Shown: positions 1-8,772 of the stretch, piece by piece
Layout of the letters: the number at the start of each line of letters is the position of its first letter
Numbering within the stretch: the first letter of the stretch is position 1
Made by a program: the position numbers and the translations under genes
Notes under the pieces: model-generated
Database searches by the model: none
Seen by the model: the letters and a program-made list of their open reading frames with translations, nothing else
Told to the model about the DNA's origin: nothing
From: Cellvibrio sp. KY-GH-1
Lineage (GTDB): Bacteria > Pseudomonadota > Gammaproteobacteria > Pseudomonadales > Cellvibrionaceae
Assembly (NCBI RefSeq): GCF_008806975.1
Contig: NZ_CP031728.1
Coordinates: 496,001 to 560,000, forward strand
DNA: 64,000 nt
Reading direction: 5' to 3'

Positions 1-922
1 ATACTAGCTGTGCTTCCAGCGATTCATCCAGGTTGGTGGTTTTACCCAGCAACCAGGAAATGACTACATGATTCTTATGCTCAAGGTCATCTGCATCATT
101 TTCGTCAACAGGGTAGGCCTCTTCGACATTAACCGGTGCGTGGTAGCGTTTTTCATCGCCTACTGCAATTACTTCATCCAGCTTTTCAAAATGACTGAGT
201 GCCTGTTGCTCAAATTTTTCCTGATGCGTTGCTGCAGGAATATCACCATAGGTCATAAAAATAGCGTTGCTTGGGTGATAGTGGGTGCGATAAAAATCCT
301 GTAACTGTTGATAGGTTAAGTCCGGAATATCTTCCGGTTCGCCACCGCTGTTGTAGTGGTAGGTCGACGTAGGGTAGAGGTACTTACAGAGGGTATGCCA
401 GAGTTGCGATGGTACTGAACTCATCGCCCCTTTCATTTCATTAAATACTACACCTTTAAAGACCAGATCCGACTCCGGGTTTTCCGGCTCCGAAAATTCA
501 ACACGATGACCTTCTTGTGCGAAATCCAATTCGTCCAGACGCGAAAAAAATACCGCGTCCAGATACACGTCCAGCAGGTTGTTAAAATCCTTGCGGTTTT
601 GGCTGGCAAACGGGTAAGCAGTCCAGTCAGAGCTGGTGAAGGCGTTCATAAAGGTGTTGAGCGAGCGGCGCACCATCATAAAAAACGGATCGCGCACGGG
701 ATATTTTTTACTGCCGCAGAGCGCGGTGTGTTCGAGGATATGTGCTACCCCCGTTGAGTCATGGGGCACGGTACGCAAGGCAACCAGAAATACATTTTCG
801 TCGTTATCCGCTGCCAAGTGGATATGCTGCGCTCCGGTAACTTTATGACGATATTCTTCTACGCGGATTTTTAAAGCATCAATGGTTTGGCTACGCAGCA
901 ATTCAAAGGCGGGATGGGTCAT
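1..922 (-). CDS. M16-family (insulinase/presequence-protease-like) metallopeptidase, C-terminus outside window
   Basis: This is the N-terminal part (about 307 residues) of a zinc peptidase read on the minus strand; the gene runs off the left edge. The start MTHPAFELLRS is at 922. The inverted zinc motif HxxEH appears as HILEHTALCG around residue 60, in the context VPHDSTGVAHILEH, which is typical of the M16C (PreP/Cym1) subgroup. Downstream come conserved blocks such as SDWTAYPF and VVFNEMKGAMSS, the latter holding the likely third zinc-ligand glutamate. M16C enzymes degrade peptides inside a closed chamber formed by two halves of one long chain of roughly 950-1000 residues, so about two thirds is missing here. 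No signal peptide is visible, so it is probably cytoplasmic. The family is well supported; the substrate is unknown. Confidence 0.88.
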   Translation of the reverse strand, partial: MTHPAFELLRSQTIDALKIRVEEYRHKVTGAQHIHLAADNDENVFLVALRTVPHDSTGVAHILEHTALCGSKKYPVRDPFFMMVRRSLNTFMNAFTSSDWTAYPFASQNRKDFNNLLDVYLDAVFFSRLDELDFAQEGHRVEFSEPENPESDLVFKGVVFNEMKGAMSSVPSQLWHTLCKYLYPTSTYHYNSGGEPEDIPDLTYQQLQDFYRTHYHPSNAIFMTYGDIPAATHQEKFEQQALSHFEKLDEVIAVGDEKRYHAPVNVEEAYPVDENDADDLEHKNHVVISWLLGKTTNLDESLEAQLV

Positions 923-934
923 GAAACTATCTCT

Positions 935-1582
935 TCAGTCATTTTTTACACAGTTGGGGGCAGGACGAAATGCGCATTGTCGGGCTACAAATTCACGCAT
1001 TGCATCCAGAAGTGGCGAATAATCAACGCGATCCTGCTCAAGGCGTTGTAGAGCGTAACAACTTGCTTCCAGTGTGGAAAGCTGATTTTCACTATCTGCC
1101 TTGCGAATCAGGTAGAGGGATGGCGGCGGGTTTTCCAAGGCAACACGTGGCAAAGATTGTAGTAATGGATGCAGGTAAATCAATTTGCGGCTTTTGCGCC
1201 AGGTTGCGTCTAAAACAACCAGCCGAAGCTGTTCCGGTGGAAGCGCTGCGGGTGGCGTGGCAGGCTCCAACAACCCCAGGGATTTTGCTTCTGGTATGGG
1301 TGGGTAAAGAAGAAGTGGGCATTTCCCACCAGAATACAGTGCTTCTTTAAGCGTCCCTGAATCGAGCGGGGTATTGGCATTGCTGGGCATTACATGGCTA
1401 TTAATTAAGCTCAAGTGCAAGAGCCCGGCGGTGTTCTTGGCATGTGTGGCTTCCTGAGGATCTTGCAAAATTAATAATTCCACCTGATTGGCAATTGGGC
1501 GAATCAGGCCGCAGATACAGGTGCACCCTGGTCGATGGCAACGTGCGCAGGGGATCCGTTTAGTTAAATCGCTTCCCATCAT
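935..1582 (-). CDS. tapT: DTW-domain tRNA-uridine aminocarboxypropyltransferase (TapT/YfiP-like)
   Basis: The DTW motif is present as LDATWRKSRKL near residue 135, and an N-terminal cysteine cluster (CARCHRPGCTCICGL) matches the metal-binding knuckle of the family. E. coli TapT (YfiP) uses SAM to place an aminocarboxypropyl group on U47 of tRNAs; the same role is inferred here. I chose the ATG at 1582 because it lies one base after the stop of the upstream GIY-YIG gene; a longer in-frame reading from 1633 would overlap that gene by 50 bases. The product is about 215 residues, close to the family size. The two genes look translationally linked. Confidence 0.85.
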   Translation of the reverse strand: MMGSDLTKRIPCARCHRPGCTCICGLIRPIANQVELLILQDPQEATHAKNTAGLLHLSLINSHVMPSNANTPLDSGTLKEALYSGGKCPLLLYPPIPEAKSLGLLEPATPPAALPPEQLRLVVLDATWRKSRKLIYLHPLLQSLPRVALENPPPSLYLIRKADSENQLSTLEASCYALQRLEQDRVDYSPLLDAMREFVARQCAFRPAPNCVKND

Positions 1583-1583
1583 G

Positions 1584-1913
1584 TTATTTGGCGCCAGTCC
1601 CCGTCCCCAGTTGCTGTAATTCAAGCTGAACAATTAAATCCTGGGTGGGTTCAGTATGTTGTGAAATTAACGTGCGTTTTGCCGATGCGCTAAGGGCTTT
1701 AATTGCGGCTTCGCGCCGACTGGCGCTGGAACGTGAGGGCTGCGCTTCCAGGAAACAAAGTCGCACAGGTGTACGCCCGCGAAAATATCGTGCACCGGCC
1801 TTACCGGTTGCGTGCTCGCGCCAACGCCGTGCCATATCGGTGGTAATTCCAGTGTAAACTTGGTGATCGCTGGTGAGGATCATATAAACAAACCAGTTAT
1901 TGGCAGCTGTCAT
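1584..1913 (-). CDS. GIY-YIG domain protein (YhbQ/UPF0213 type)
   Basis: This is a 109-residue single-domain protein with the GIY-YIG signature near the N-terminus (VYMILT...VYTGIT), followed by the conserved RRWREH helix and the KAGARYFRGR segment. YhbQ-type proteins are small members of the GIY-YIG nuclease superfamily; the E. coli homologue has been linked to DNA nicking, but the cellular role is poorly settled. It lies directly upstream of the DTW gene and probably shares its transcript. No signal peptide or membrane segment is visible. Confidence 0.85.
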   Translation of the reverse strand: MTAANNWFVYMILTSDHQVYTGITTDMARRWREHATGKAGARYFRGRTPVRLCFLEAQPSRSSASRREAAIKALSASAKRTLISQHTEPTQDLIVQLELQQLGTGTGAK

Positions 1914-1965
1914 AAATATGAAGGTGGCAGAGTTAGGTAGGTAATTTTATTTTCCCGGGCTCAGA

Positions 1966-2832
1966 ATGGCAAAAGAATCAGCACAGCAAGATCGCAATTT
2001 TGATGATCTCGCCCAACGGTTTAAAAAAAATATATATGGAGGATTAAAAGGCGATATTCGTCTCGCGGTCCTTGAGCGGGATTGCCGGACACATTTGCCC
2101 AATGTCCCGTTAACGAATGTCGCGTTATCGAATGTCCAGTTAACCACGGCGCCTTCCGCCGAAAAAACCGCAAAACCCTGGCGAATTCTGGATGCTGGTG
2201 GTGGTCAGGGGCAGTTTTCACTGCAGTGGGCACAAGCGGGGCATGAGGTGGTGATCTGCGATATTTCCGCCGAAATGCTTAAGTTAGCAGAGGAGCAAAT
2301 TAACGCACTAGGATTGAAGAATCGAGTGCAACTGATTCATTGCTCTGTGCAGGAATTACCTCAACATCTTGGTGAAGCGTATCAGTTTGATTTGGTGATT
2401 TGCCACGCGGTAATGGAGTGGTTGCAGGAGCCGCAGGAGCTATTGCCGTGCTTGTTGAATTATCTGGTACCAGGGGGTTATCTATCGCTCACTTTTTATA
2501 ATCTCCATTCCTTGATTTATAAAAATTTATTACGCACCAATTTCAAAAAAATTATCAATCAGGATTATGGTGGATCGCGCGGCAGCCTCACACCCATTAA
2601 TCCGCAGAATCCGGAACAGGTACTAGCCTGGGTGGAGCAATTACCCCTGAAAGTGTTGTGTCATAGCGGTATTCGGGTGTTTCACGATTATATTTTCAAT
2701 GAAGAGCATCGCGCGCGCGACCAACAAAGTTTGTTGCAATTGGAATTGGAATTTTCGCAGCAAGAACCTTATCGCTCGCTCGGGCGCTATATCCATTTGT
2801 TATTGCAACAAAAAACACCTGCAGAGGCCTGA
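1966..2832 (+). CDS. cmoM: tRNA 5-carboxymethoxyuridine methyltransferase CmoM (SmtA-like)
   Basis: This is a class I SAM-dependent methyltransferase of 288 residues. Motif I is ILDAGGGQGQFSL near residue 75, followed by VVICDISAEML (acidic motif II) and DLVICHAVMEWL (motif IV). The N-terminal block DRNFDDLAQRFKKNIYGG and the later GGYLSLTFYN are characteristic of CmoM, which methylates cmo5U at tRNA position 34 to form mcmo5U. The region between the N-terminal helix and motif I is longer than usual because of a short tandem repeat (see separate entry). It is divergent from the GIY-YIG gene and convergent with the J-domain gene. The start ATG lies close to that divergent junction. Confidence 0.87.
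   Translation: MAKESAQQDRNFDDLAQRFKKNIYGGLKGDIRLAVLERDCRTHLPNVPLTNVALSNVQLTTAPSAEKTAKPWRILDAGGGQGQFSLQWAQAGHEVVICDISAEMLKLAEEQINALGLKNRVQLIHCSVQELPQHLGEAYQFDLVICHAVMEWLQEPQELLPCLLNYLVPGGYLSLTFYNLHSLIYKNLLRTNFKKIINQDYGGSRGSLTPINPQNPEQVLAWVEQLPLKVLCHSGIRVFHDYIFNEEHRARDQQSLLQLELEFSQQEPYRSLGRYIHLLLQQKTPAEA
2101..2145 (+). repeat. Three 15-bp tandem repeats inside cmoM
   Basis: Three consecutive 15-base units begin AATGTCCCG, AATGTCGCG and AATGTCCAG. They encode a five-residue repeat (NVPLT, NVALS, NVQLT) between the substrate-contact helix and SAM motif I. The repeat keeps the reading frame and probably forms an extended linker. Confidence 0.85.
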
Positions 2833-2841
2833 TGGATGTTC

Positions 2842-3366
2842 TTATTGTTTGAGGATACTGAGTAAATAATCCCGGGCCTGATTAATTTTCGCTGCAAGAT
2901 AATCATTGCCGCCGCGATCCGGGTGAAGTTTTTGGATCAGGCGGCGATGGGCGTCTTGAACCATCGCTTGTGTGACTTCTCCTTTGTCGGTATTACCGTT
3001 TAAACCAAGAATTTCCAGTGCCTCCGATAAGCTCATTTGGTTGGTTGATGTTGGTGGAGGCGGCTGTTGTGGCTGTTGCTGCGCTTGTTCTTGCTCTTGC
3101 TCTGCTTTTTTGCGCTGCAACCAAAATGGTAAAAGCTGGGAAACCAGGCCATAGGCATTGCGAAGAAAAGGAATTAATGCCCCCAGCGCAGCGCCTACCC
3201 AATGCATGCGTCCGGTAATCACCAGTAAAATCAGTATGCCCAGAAACGCTCCCACCCCAATGCGCCACAAGGCTTTGCGTTTTTGCTCAGGGTTCATTTT
3301 TTTATAGCGGCCACCAAAAATAATGATGCAGGTCACTATAACGGCGAAGAGCAGGATCTTGAGCAC
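2842..3366 (-). CDS. Membrane-anchored J-domain protein (TIM14/Pam18-like topology)
   Basis: The 174-residue protein starts with a hydrophobic segment (about residues 2-18), then a basic stretch, a second hydrophobic region (about 35-60), a Gln/Glu/Pro-rich linker (about 88-110) and a C-terminal J domain. The J domain carries the invariant HPD in KLHPDRGG (about residue 147). Such proteins stimulate the ATPase of a DnaK/Hsp70 partner at the membrane. The order of membrane segments before a C-terminal J domain resembles DjlA or Pam18 rather than soluble DnaJ; there is no G/F region or zinc domain. It is convergent with cmoM. The specific client is unknown. Confidence 0.85.
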   Translation of the reverse strand: MLKILLFAVIVTCIIIFGGRYKKMNPEQKRKALWRIGVGAFLGILILLVITGRMHWVGAALGALIPFLRNAYGLVSQLLPFWLQRKKAEQEQEQAQQQPQQPPPPTSTNQMSLSEALEILGLNGNTDKGEVTQAMVQDAHRRLIQKLHPDRGGNDYLAAKINQARDYLLSILKQ

Positions 3367-3585
3367 GAAGCCTCCAGTCGAGTTGTTCGAGGGGGTGTTG
3401 GTTTTGGGTATTATAGGCAGCTGAATTGCGATATCGATAGCGTTGATTTTGGGCTTTTTACAGAAAAATCAACTTATTGGCAGCCTAAGGCAAGTTCAGC
3501 AGCGAGACAGCTGTCGGTGTTATTTCGCGATAATTTGACTATGCTTGCAAATAGTCACTTAGGTAGACACTACAACATTCGGGTT

Positions 3586-5307
3586 ATGCTTATGCGTTTT
3601 TCATTTTCTGCCGGCGTTACCATCTCTCTGTATTGGCGAAGTGCACTCGTGCTGGCAAGTTTTGCGTTATTATCCGGTTGTGGTGGGGGCGGAGGATCAT
3701 CTGACTCCAAACCCTTTACCAGCAACCCTCCCCAGTCATCAGTTAGTTCGTCGATATCGAGCAGCAGTATTTCAAGCGCGTCCTCAATATCATCCATGTC
3801 GGCCAATGTGGCGATTAGCGGTAAAGTGACTTACGACTATGTACCTCATACCTTGAATGGTTTGAATTATGCCGGCACGGTCGCGCGGCCAGGGCGTGGT
3901 TTATTGGTGGAGCTTTTGGATGAAGCCGATCAAATTCTGGCTACCAGTTTGACGGATGCTGATGGAAAGTATTCATTTAGCATCGCGCGCAATAAATTGG
4001 TAAAAGTAAGGGTAAAAGCGCAGCTGCTGCGAACTCAATCGCCCGATTGGAATTTCAAGGTAACTGATAACACCAATAATAATAATTTGTACTCGATGGT
4101 GGGTAGCCTGACTGCGGCGAGTGAAGCAAATTCTGTACGCAATCTGCACGCGGCATCTGGCTGGAGTGGTGCTGGTTATGCCGCACCTCGGGTTGCAGCA
4201 CCTTTTGCGTTATTGGATTCAATTTATGTAGGCATAGAACGAATTCAAGCGGCAGGCAATGTGATGGATTATCCACCGCTCGAGTTGCGCTGGAGTAGCA
4301 AAAATAAAGGTGCAGATGGGGACAAAACCTTAGGTGAAATTGGTACCAGCTTTTTTGATGGTGATTCGATTTATATTCTTGGTGATGAAAATAATGATAC
4401 GGACGAATACGATCGCCATGTTATTTTGCACGAATGGGGGCACTACGTGGAAGCCAGCTTTGCGCGCTCGGACAGCATAGGCGGCGATCACGCCCATGAT
4501 GATAAACTCGATATGCGTGTTGCCATGTCTGAGGGTTTTGCCAACGCGTTTTCGGCGATGATGTTGGATGATGCCAACTATCGTGATTCCAGTGGCCAAT
4601 CGCAGGCTGATGGATTTTTTAGTGACGTTAGCCAAAAAAATAATAGCGTGCGCGGGTGGTACTCAGAGGCTTCGGTACAATCCATCATTTACAATTTTTA
4701 CACTGGCAATAGCGGCAAAACTGCACGTGACTTCGCCGATATTTTTAAGGTGATTACTGCCAGTAATTATGCAGACTCCAAGGCGTTTATTTCTGTTTAT
4801 GTTTTTGCTGAGCAGCTTCGTGCTGCTCTGGCGGGGCAGGCGAGTTTTTTCAACAATTTATTGGCGGAACAAAACATTTCTGTCGCGGATGAGTACGGAA
4901 CAGGGGAAAGTAATTCGGGCGGATATGTCGGTAATTTACCCATCTATAAAAACCTGCCCCTATCCAACACTCCGGTTAATATCTGCAGTACCAACCGCTT
5001 TGGTGCTTACAATAAACTGGGAACAGCACAGTATTTCCTGATTAATGTTACGTCGGCAGGAAATTATCAATTTTCGGCGGTGGAGGTCGGCGCTGATTCT
5101 GGCAATTCCGACCCGGACTTGTATCTCCATCGCCGCGGTAGTCTTATCGATTTAGCGGAGGGAGCGGCAGTAGATCAGGAATCGCTTTCGCGGTTTATGG
5201 CTGTTGGAACCTATGTGTTGGAAGTGATTGATGCGCGAGTGGCCGATGTGGATGAGCCTTCTGAAATTACCGCTTGCTTTGATGTGCGTGCGCAGCCAGT
5301 GAATTAA
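3586..5307 (+). CDS. Exported HExxH zinc-metalloprotease-like lipoprotein with Ser-rich linker
   Basis: The N-terminus has a hydrophobic signal ending in a lipobox (ALLSGC), followed by a Gly run and a Ser-rich linker (SSSISSSSISSASS) of the kind common in Cellvibrio secreted enzymes. A zincin motif is clear in HVILHEWGHYVEASF (HEWGH). About 35 residues later SEGFANAF could supply the third ligand, a glutamate. Before the catalytic region lies a beta-rich carboxypeptidase-regulatory-like segment (VELLDEADQILATSLTDADGKY). The C-terminus (about 100 residues) resembles a PPC-type domain. An in-frame reading starts at 3283, but it overlaps the J-domain gene and places the signal sequence more than 100 residues in; ATG 3586 or 3592 gives a proper lipoprotein leader. 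Substrate unknown. Confidence 0.75.
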   Translation: MLMRFSFSAGVTISLYWRSALVLASFALLSGCGGGGGSSDSKPFTSNPPQSSVSSSISSSSISSASSISSMSANVAISGKVTYDYVPHTLNGLNYAGTVARPGRGLLVELLDEADQILATSLTDADGKYSFSIARNKLVKVRVKAQLLRTQSPDWNFKVTDNTNNNNLYSMVGSLTAASEANSVRNLHAASGWSGAGYAAPRVAAPFALLDSIYVGIERIQAAGNVMDYPPLELRWSSKNKGADGDKTLGEIGTSFFDGDSIYILGDENNDTDEYDRHVILHEWGHYVEASFARSDSIGGDHAHDDKLDMRVAMSEGFANAFSAMMLDDANYRDSSGQSQADGFFSDVSQKNNSVRGWYSEASVQSIIYNFYTGNSGKTARDFADIFKVITASNYADSKAFISVYVFAEQLRAALAGQASFFNNLLAEQNISVADEYGTGESNSGGYVGNLPIYKNLPLSNTPVNICSTNRFGAYNKLGTAQYFLINVTSAGNYQFSAVEVGADSGNSDPDLYLHRRGSLIDLAEGAAVDQESLSRFMAVGTYVLEVIDARVADVDEPSEITACFDVRAQPVN

Positions 5308-5322
5308 TACAGGTGTGATTGA

Positions 5323-5892
5323 ATGAATAAATCAACGGTTTTTACCTTACTGTTTTTCACGTTACTAATCGGGTGTAATCGAGTTACTTCTGAACATCCT
5401 GCTGGTATTGCGGAAGTAGATGTTTCAACCGCAAAAGAGAAAAGGGCAGTGGCGCATACAGGTAAACCAGGTGCGCCGGTTAGTCTGGAAAACCAGCAAC
5501 CCTATTACGTTGATGCGCCTGGAGTAATTAATCTGGATTTGCAGTTAACAACAGCAAAGCCAAGCGGAATGATGCAAGTAGATATTACTGCCGGTGAGGG
5601 CGTTGATTTGCGCTCATCACAACTGAACTATGAATTCGCGTTGACTGAGGATGGTGCTTACAAGTTGCCTTTGCAGGTGTCGATCGCCGCAAGAGGTCGT
5701 TACTATATTAATTTACAGGTGAGTATTTTGAGTGGCGATGAGCGTGAAAATAGAGTAATTACCGCTATTGTGCAGGTTGGTGCGTCAACCGCGGGTTCGA
5801 ATAAACCCACGCTTGCTCCGGCGGCTCCCGAAGGCGAAACTCGGGTAATCGAGTTGCCCGCGCAGGAGACACAGAAATCTGTAGCTGAGTAG
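5323..5892 (+). CDS. Small lipoprotein of unknown function
   Basis: This 189-residue protein has a short lipoprotein signal (FFTLLIGC, lipobox LIGC). The mature part looks beta-rich, with no motif I recognise. It follows the metalloprotease-like lipoprotein by 15 bases and a terminator closes the pair, so the two are probably co-transcribed and may act together at the outer membrane or cell surface. The C-terminal 35 residues are Pro/Ala/Glu-rich and likely flexible. No function is assigned. Confidence 0.7.
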   Translation: MNKSTVFTLLFFTLLIGCNRVTSEHPAGIAEVDVSTAKEKRAVAHTGKPGAPVSLENQQPYYVDAPGVINLDLQLTTAKPSGMMQVDITAGEGVDLRSSQLNYEFALTEDGAYKLPLQVSIAARGRYYINLQVSILSGDERENRVITAIVQVGASTAGSNKPTLAPAAPEGETRVIELPAQETQKSVAE

Positions 5893-5926
5893 CTGTTCTG
5901 TATTGAGCCGATCAGCTTGTTTATAC

Positions 5927-5958
5927 TGGCCAGCCACAAACTGGCCATTTTTATTTTT
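5927..5958 (+). terminator. Rho-independent terminator after the lipoprotein pair
   Basis: A seven-base-pair stem TGGCCAG / CTGGCCA with loop CCACAAA is followed by TTTTTATTTTT. It ends the lipoprotein transcript before aguA. Confidence 0.85.
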
Positions 5959-5972
5959 AAATGAGGTGTTTT

Positions 5973-7016
5973 ATGTCAAACCAGCGCCTTCCTGCTGAAT
6001 GGGAACCACAAGATGCTGTTCTGTTAACCTGGCCCCACAAAAATACTGCATGGAACTGGATTCTTGATGAAGTCACCGAACTTTATGAGGCGCTCGCAAC
6101 GGTGATCAGCGATTACGCTGACGTCATTATTGCGGCGCCTGAAGCTGAAATGGACAGCATTCGGGAGCGTTTGGAAGCCATGGGTGCACCTATGGAATAC
6201 ATTTATCTATACTCATGCAAGAGTAACGACACATGGGCAAGGGATCACGGCCCGTTAACTGTAGAAACCCCTGACGGTTTTAAGTTGCTGGATTTTAAAT
6301 TCAACGGCTGGGGCAATAAATTTGCGCATGAATTGGACGATCAAATTACGCGACAATTATTTGAACAAAATGCGTTTCCATTGGCATCGCGCGACGAACA
6401 AGATTGGGTGTTGGAAGGTGGCTCCGTGGACACGGACGGGCAGGGAACGCTGCTGACAACGTCGTCGTGCTTGTTAAATAAAAATCGCAATCCGAATTTA
6501 ACAAAGGAAGAAATTGAGTCGCGTTTAAAGTTGGCGTTTGGTGTACGCAAAATTAACTGGTTAGATCATGGCTATATGGCAGGCGATGACACCGATGGTC
6601 ATATAGATACTTTGGCGCGCTTGTGCCCCAACAATACCATTGTCTATACCGCGTGTGATGATGATCAGGATGAGCATTATGCAGATTTGAAGAAAATGGA
6701 GGCGCAGTTAAAAACATTTACCAATGCGGATGGTCAGCCTTACCGGCTGTTGGCTCTGCCTTGGGCGGGCGCAGTCTTAGGTCGTGATTCTGATTTGCGG
6801 TTGCCATCAACCTATGCAAATTTTTTAGTAGTAAATGAGGTGGTGCTCGTACCTATTTATGATCTTCCAATGGATGAAGAAGCGCTGGAAGTTATCGCTC
6901 AGGCTTTCCCTGGTTACGAAATTATGGGAATTCCCTGTTTATCCCTCATTGAGCAAGGTGGAAGCTTGCATTGCATTACTATGCAAATTCCCGAAGGTGT
7001 GTTGGGGTTGGAATGA
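5973..7016 (+). CDS. aguA: Agmatine deiminase
   Basis: AguA hydrolyses agmatine to N-carbamoylputrescine and ammonia. The 347-residue protein has the family hallmarks: PAEWEPQDAVLLTWPH at the N-terminus, DTWARDHGPLTV (substrate-binding and catalytic acid), ILxGGS-type VLEGGSVDTDGQGT, the catalytic His in DTDGHIDTLAR, and the nucleophilic Cys in GGSLHCITMQIP near the C-terminus. I chose ATG 5973 over the in-frame ATG at 5961 because GAGG at 5963-5966 gives a six-base spacer. It overlaps aguB by ATGA, so the two are translationally coupled and form the arginine-decarboxylase route to putrescine. Confidence 0.95.
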   Translation: MSNQRLPAEWEPQDAVLLTWPHKNTAWNWILDEVTELYEALATVISDYADVIIAAPEAEMDSIRERLEAMGAPMEYIYLYSCKSNDTWARDHGPLTVETPDGFKLLDFKFNGWGNKFAHELDDQITRQLFEQNAFPLASRDEQDWVLEGGSVDTDGQGTLLTTSSCLLNKNRNPNLTKEEIESRLKLAFGVRKINWLDHGYMAGDDTDGHIDTLARLCPNNTIVYTACDDDQDEHYADLKKMEAQLKTFTNADGQPYRLLALPWAGAVLGRDSDLRLPSTYANFLVVNEVVLVPIYDLPMDEEALEVIAQAFPGYEIMGIPCLSLIEQGGSLHCITMQIPEGVLGLE

Positions 7017-7915
7017 TGCAAAATAAAACATCAACAAAAATTCTGAAGGTCGGCATTGTGCAGCAATCCTGCAGCGCAGATCTCACTGCTAATTTTGCAA
7101 AATCTTTAGCGCAGATTCGTGTTGCTGCCGCCCAGGGTGCTGAGTTGGTTGTGCTGCAGGAGTTGCATCGCGGCCCCTATTTTTGCCAACAAGAATTGAG
7201 CGGAAACTTTGATCTGGCTGAAACTATTCCTGGTCCTAGTACCCAATTATTGGGAGATTTGGCACGTGAATTAAATGTTGTAATTGTAGCCTCGCTTTTT
7301 GAAAAGCGCGGTGTTGGATTACATCACAATACTGCTGTAGTTCTTGAGCGTGACGGCAGCATTGCTGGTAAGTATCGAAAAATGCATATTCCGGATGATC
7401 CGGGTTACTACGAAAAATTTTATTTCACACCCGGTGATTTGGGGTTTCATCCGATACAAACATCAGTGGGGAAATTAGGAATTCTCGTGTGTTGGGATCA
7501 ATGGTTTCCCGAAGCTGCGCGCCTAATGGCGATGGCTGGAGCCGAATTGTTAATTTATCCCACGGCTATTGGTTGGTCTCCTGAAGAGGCACAGGATGAG
7601 AAAGTGCGCCAGCGAGAGGCTTGGATAACTGTTCAGCGTGCGCACGCGATTGCGAATGGAATACCAGTCGTGAGTGTAAATCGTGTCGGGCATGAACCCG
7701 ATCCAGCAGGCGGTGCAGGATTGGAATTTTGGGGAAGTAGTTTTGTGGCAGGCCCACAGGGGGAGTTTTTATGGTCTGCGTCTACCGATAGTGAAGCGAC
7801 CAGTGTGCTCGAAGTAAACTTGGCTCGTAGCGAAACGGTGAGGCGTATGTGGCCTTATTTGCGCGACCGCCGTATTGATCATTACGGAGATTTACTAAAA
7901 ATTTATCGCGATTAA
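7013..7915 (+). CDS. aguB: N-carbamoylputrescine amidase
   Basis: This nitrilase-superfamily enzyme converts N-carbamoylputrescine to putrescine, CO2 and ammonia. The Glu-Lys-Cys triad is visible: Glu in VVLQELHRGPYF, Lys in KYRKMHIPDDPGYYEK, and Cys in LGILVCWDQWFPEAARL. About 300 residues is normal for the family. The start lies at tandem ATG codons (7013, 7016) that overlap the aguA stop; an in-frame reading from 6971 is an artefact inside aguA. It is the second step after AguA, in a two-gene operon. Confidence 0.95.
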   Translation: MMQNKTSTKILKVGIVQQSCSADLTANFAKSLAQIRVAAAQGAELVVLQELHRGPYFCQQELSGNFDLAETIPGPSTQLLGDLARELNVVIVASLFEKRGVGLHHNTAVVLERDGSIAGKYRKMHIPDDPGYYEKFYFTPGDLGFHPIQTSVGKLGILVCWDQWFPEAARLMAMAGAELLIYPTAIGWSPEEAQDEKVRQREAWITVQRAHAIANGIPVVSVNRVGHEPDPAGGAGLEFWGSSFVAGPQGEFLWSASTDSEATSVLEVNLARSETVRRMWPYLRDRRIDHYGDLLKIYRD

Positions 7916-8030
7916 ATTTGGTTTCTAATGGGTAAATGGCGCACTCGGTATTTTCCCAGTCCTGGTGGTGAGAACGCGTGCGTTCGTCTAGACTTAGCTG
8001 CACTTTCTATTTATTAAATGCCCTGATTTT

Positions 8031-8729
8031 ATGGATTCATCGCTACCCGCCAATGAAATTTGTTGCCCTTCAGGAGATTCTCCTTGCATTTATACGCATG
8101 AACTGAAGCAACTGCGTGAAGAGGTTGGTTTACTCAAAGAGCAGGTGCGAACAGATGCACTTACCGGGCTGTATAATTTTCGATTTTTCTCAGATACCTT
8201 GCCGCTAGAAATGGAACGGTCACGCCGTTCCTTTCAAGCCCTGTCGTTGATTGTGTTGGATATAGATCATTTTAAAAAATTTAATGATACTTGGGGGCAT
8301 GAGTTAGGAAACCAGGTGTTAATGCTGGTCGCTAATCTCATTTCACTGACAATTCGAAAATTGGATTATGCCTGTCGGTTCGGCGGGGAAGAATTTGTGG
8401 TGCTGCTGCCAAATACCGATTTACGTCAGGCAAAAAATGTGGCGGAACGTGTGCGTGAAGCGATTCAAAATTCGCCACTGGTACATGGTGAGCAATCTCT
8501 TTCTGTCACGGCAAGTTTCGGTGTGGACGAATTCAGGGCGAATCACAGCGATACTCCCGATGGGTTTATTGAGCGTGTTGATGCATTGCTCTATCAAGCC
8601 AAGCGCGATGGACGCAACTGTGTTAGATCTCCAATAGTGGATATAGCACCTGTCCAAACCACCGTTACCCCGGACGAAAAAGATGCGCTTTTTGGGCTAT
8701 TCGGCAGCGACAATGATGAATCTGTGTAG
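8031..8729 (+). CDS. Soluble GGDEF diguanylate cyclase
   Basis: The 232-residue protein has a short N-terminal region (about 40 residues) with a Cys pair and a predicted coiled coil (HELKQLREEVGLLKEQV), then one GGDEF domain. The active-site loop is CRFGGEEFVVLLP. An inhibitory-site motif RxxD (RKLD) lies five residues before GGEEF, so product inhibition by c-di-GMP is likely. TDALTGLYNFRFF and DIDHFKKFNDTWGH are the other conserved blocks. There is no membrane segment or sensor domain, so dimerisation probably runs through the coiled coil. It is predicted to make c-di-GMP; the input signal is unknown. Confidence 0.9.
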   Translation: MDSSLPANEICCPSGDSPCIYTHELKQLREEVGLLKEQVRTDALTGLYNFRFFSDTLPLEMERSRRSFQALSLIVLDIDHFKKFNDTWGHELGNQVLMLVANLISLTIRKLDYACRFGGEEFVVLLPNTDLRQAKNVAERVREAIQNSPLVHGEQSLSVTASFGVDEFRANHSDTPDGFIERVDALLYQAKRDGRNCVRSPIVDIAPVQTTVTPDEKDALFGLFGSDNDESV

Positions 8730-8772
8730 CTGTTTTTACACTGTTGAAAAGTAATTGGGAGTTAATTGATTT

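Noticed and set aside
3283..3585. Extended N-terminus of the metalloprotease-like gene
   Set aside because: It overlaps the minus-strand J-domain gene and would place the lipoprotein signal deep inside the protein.
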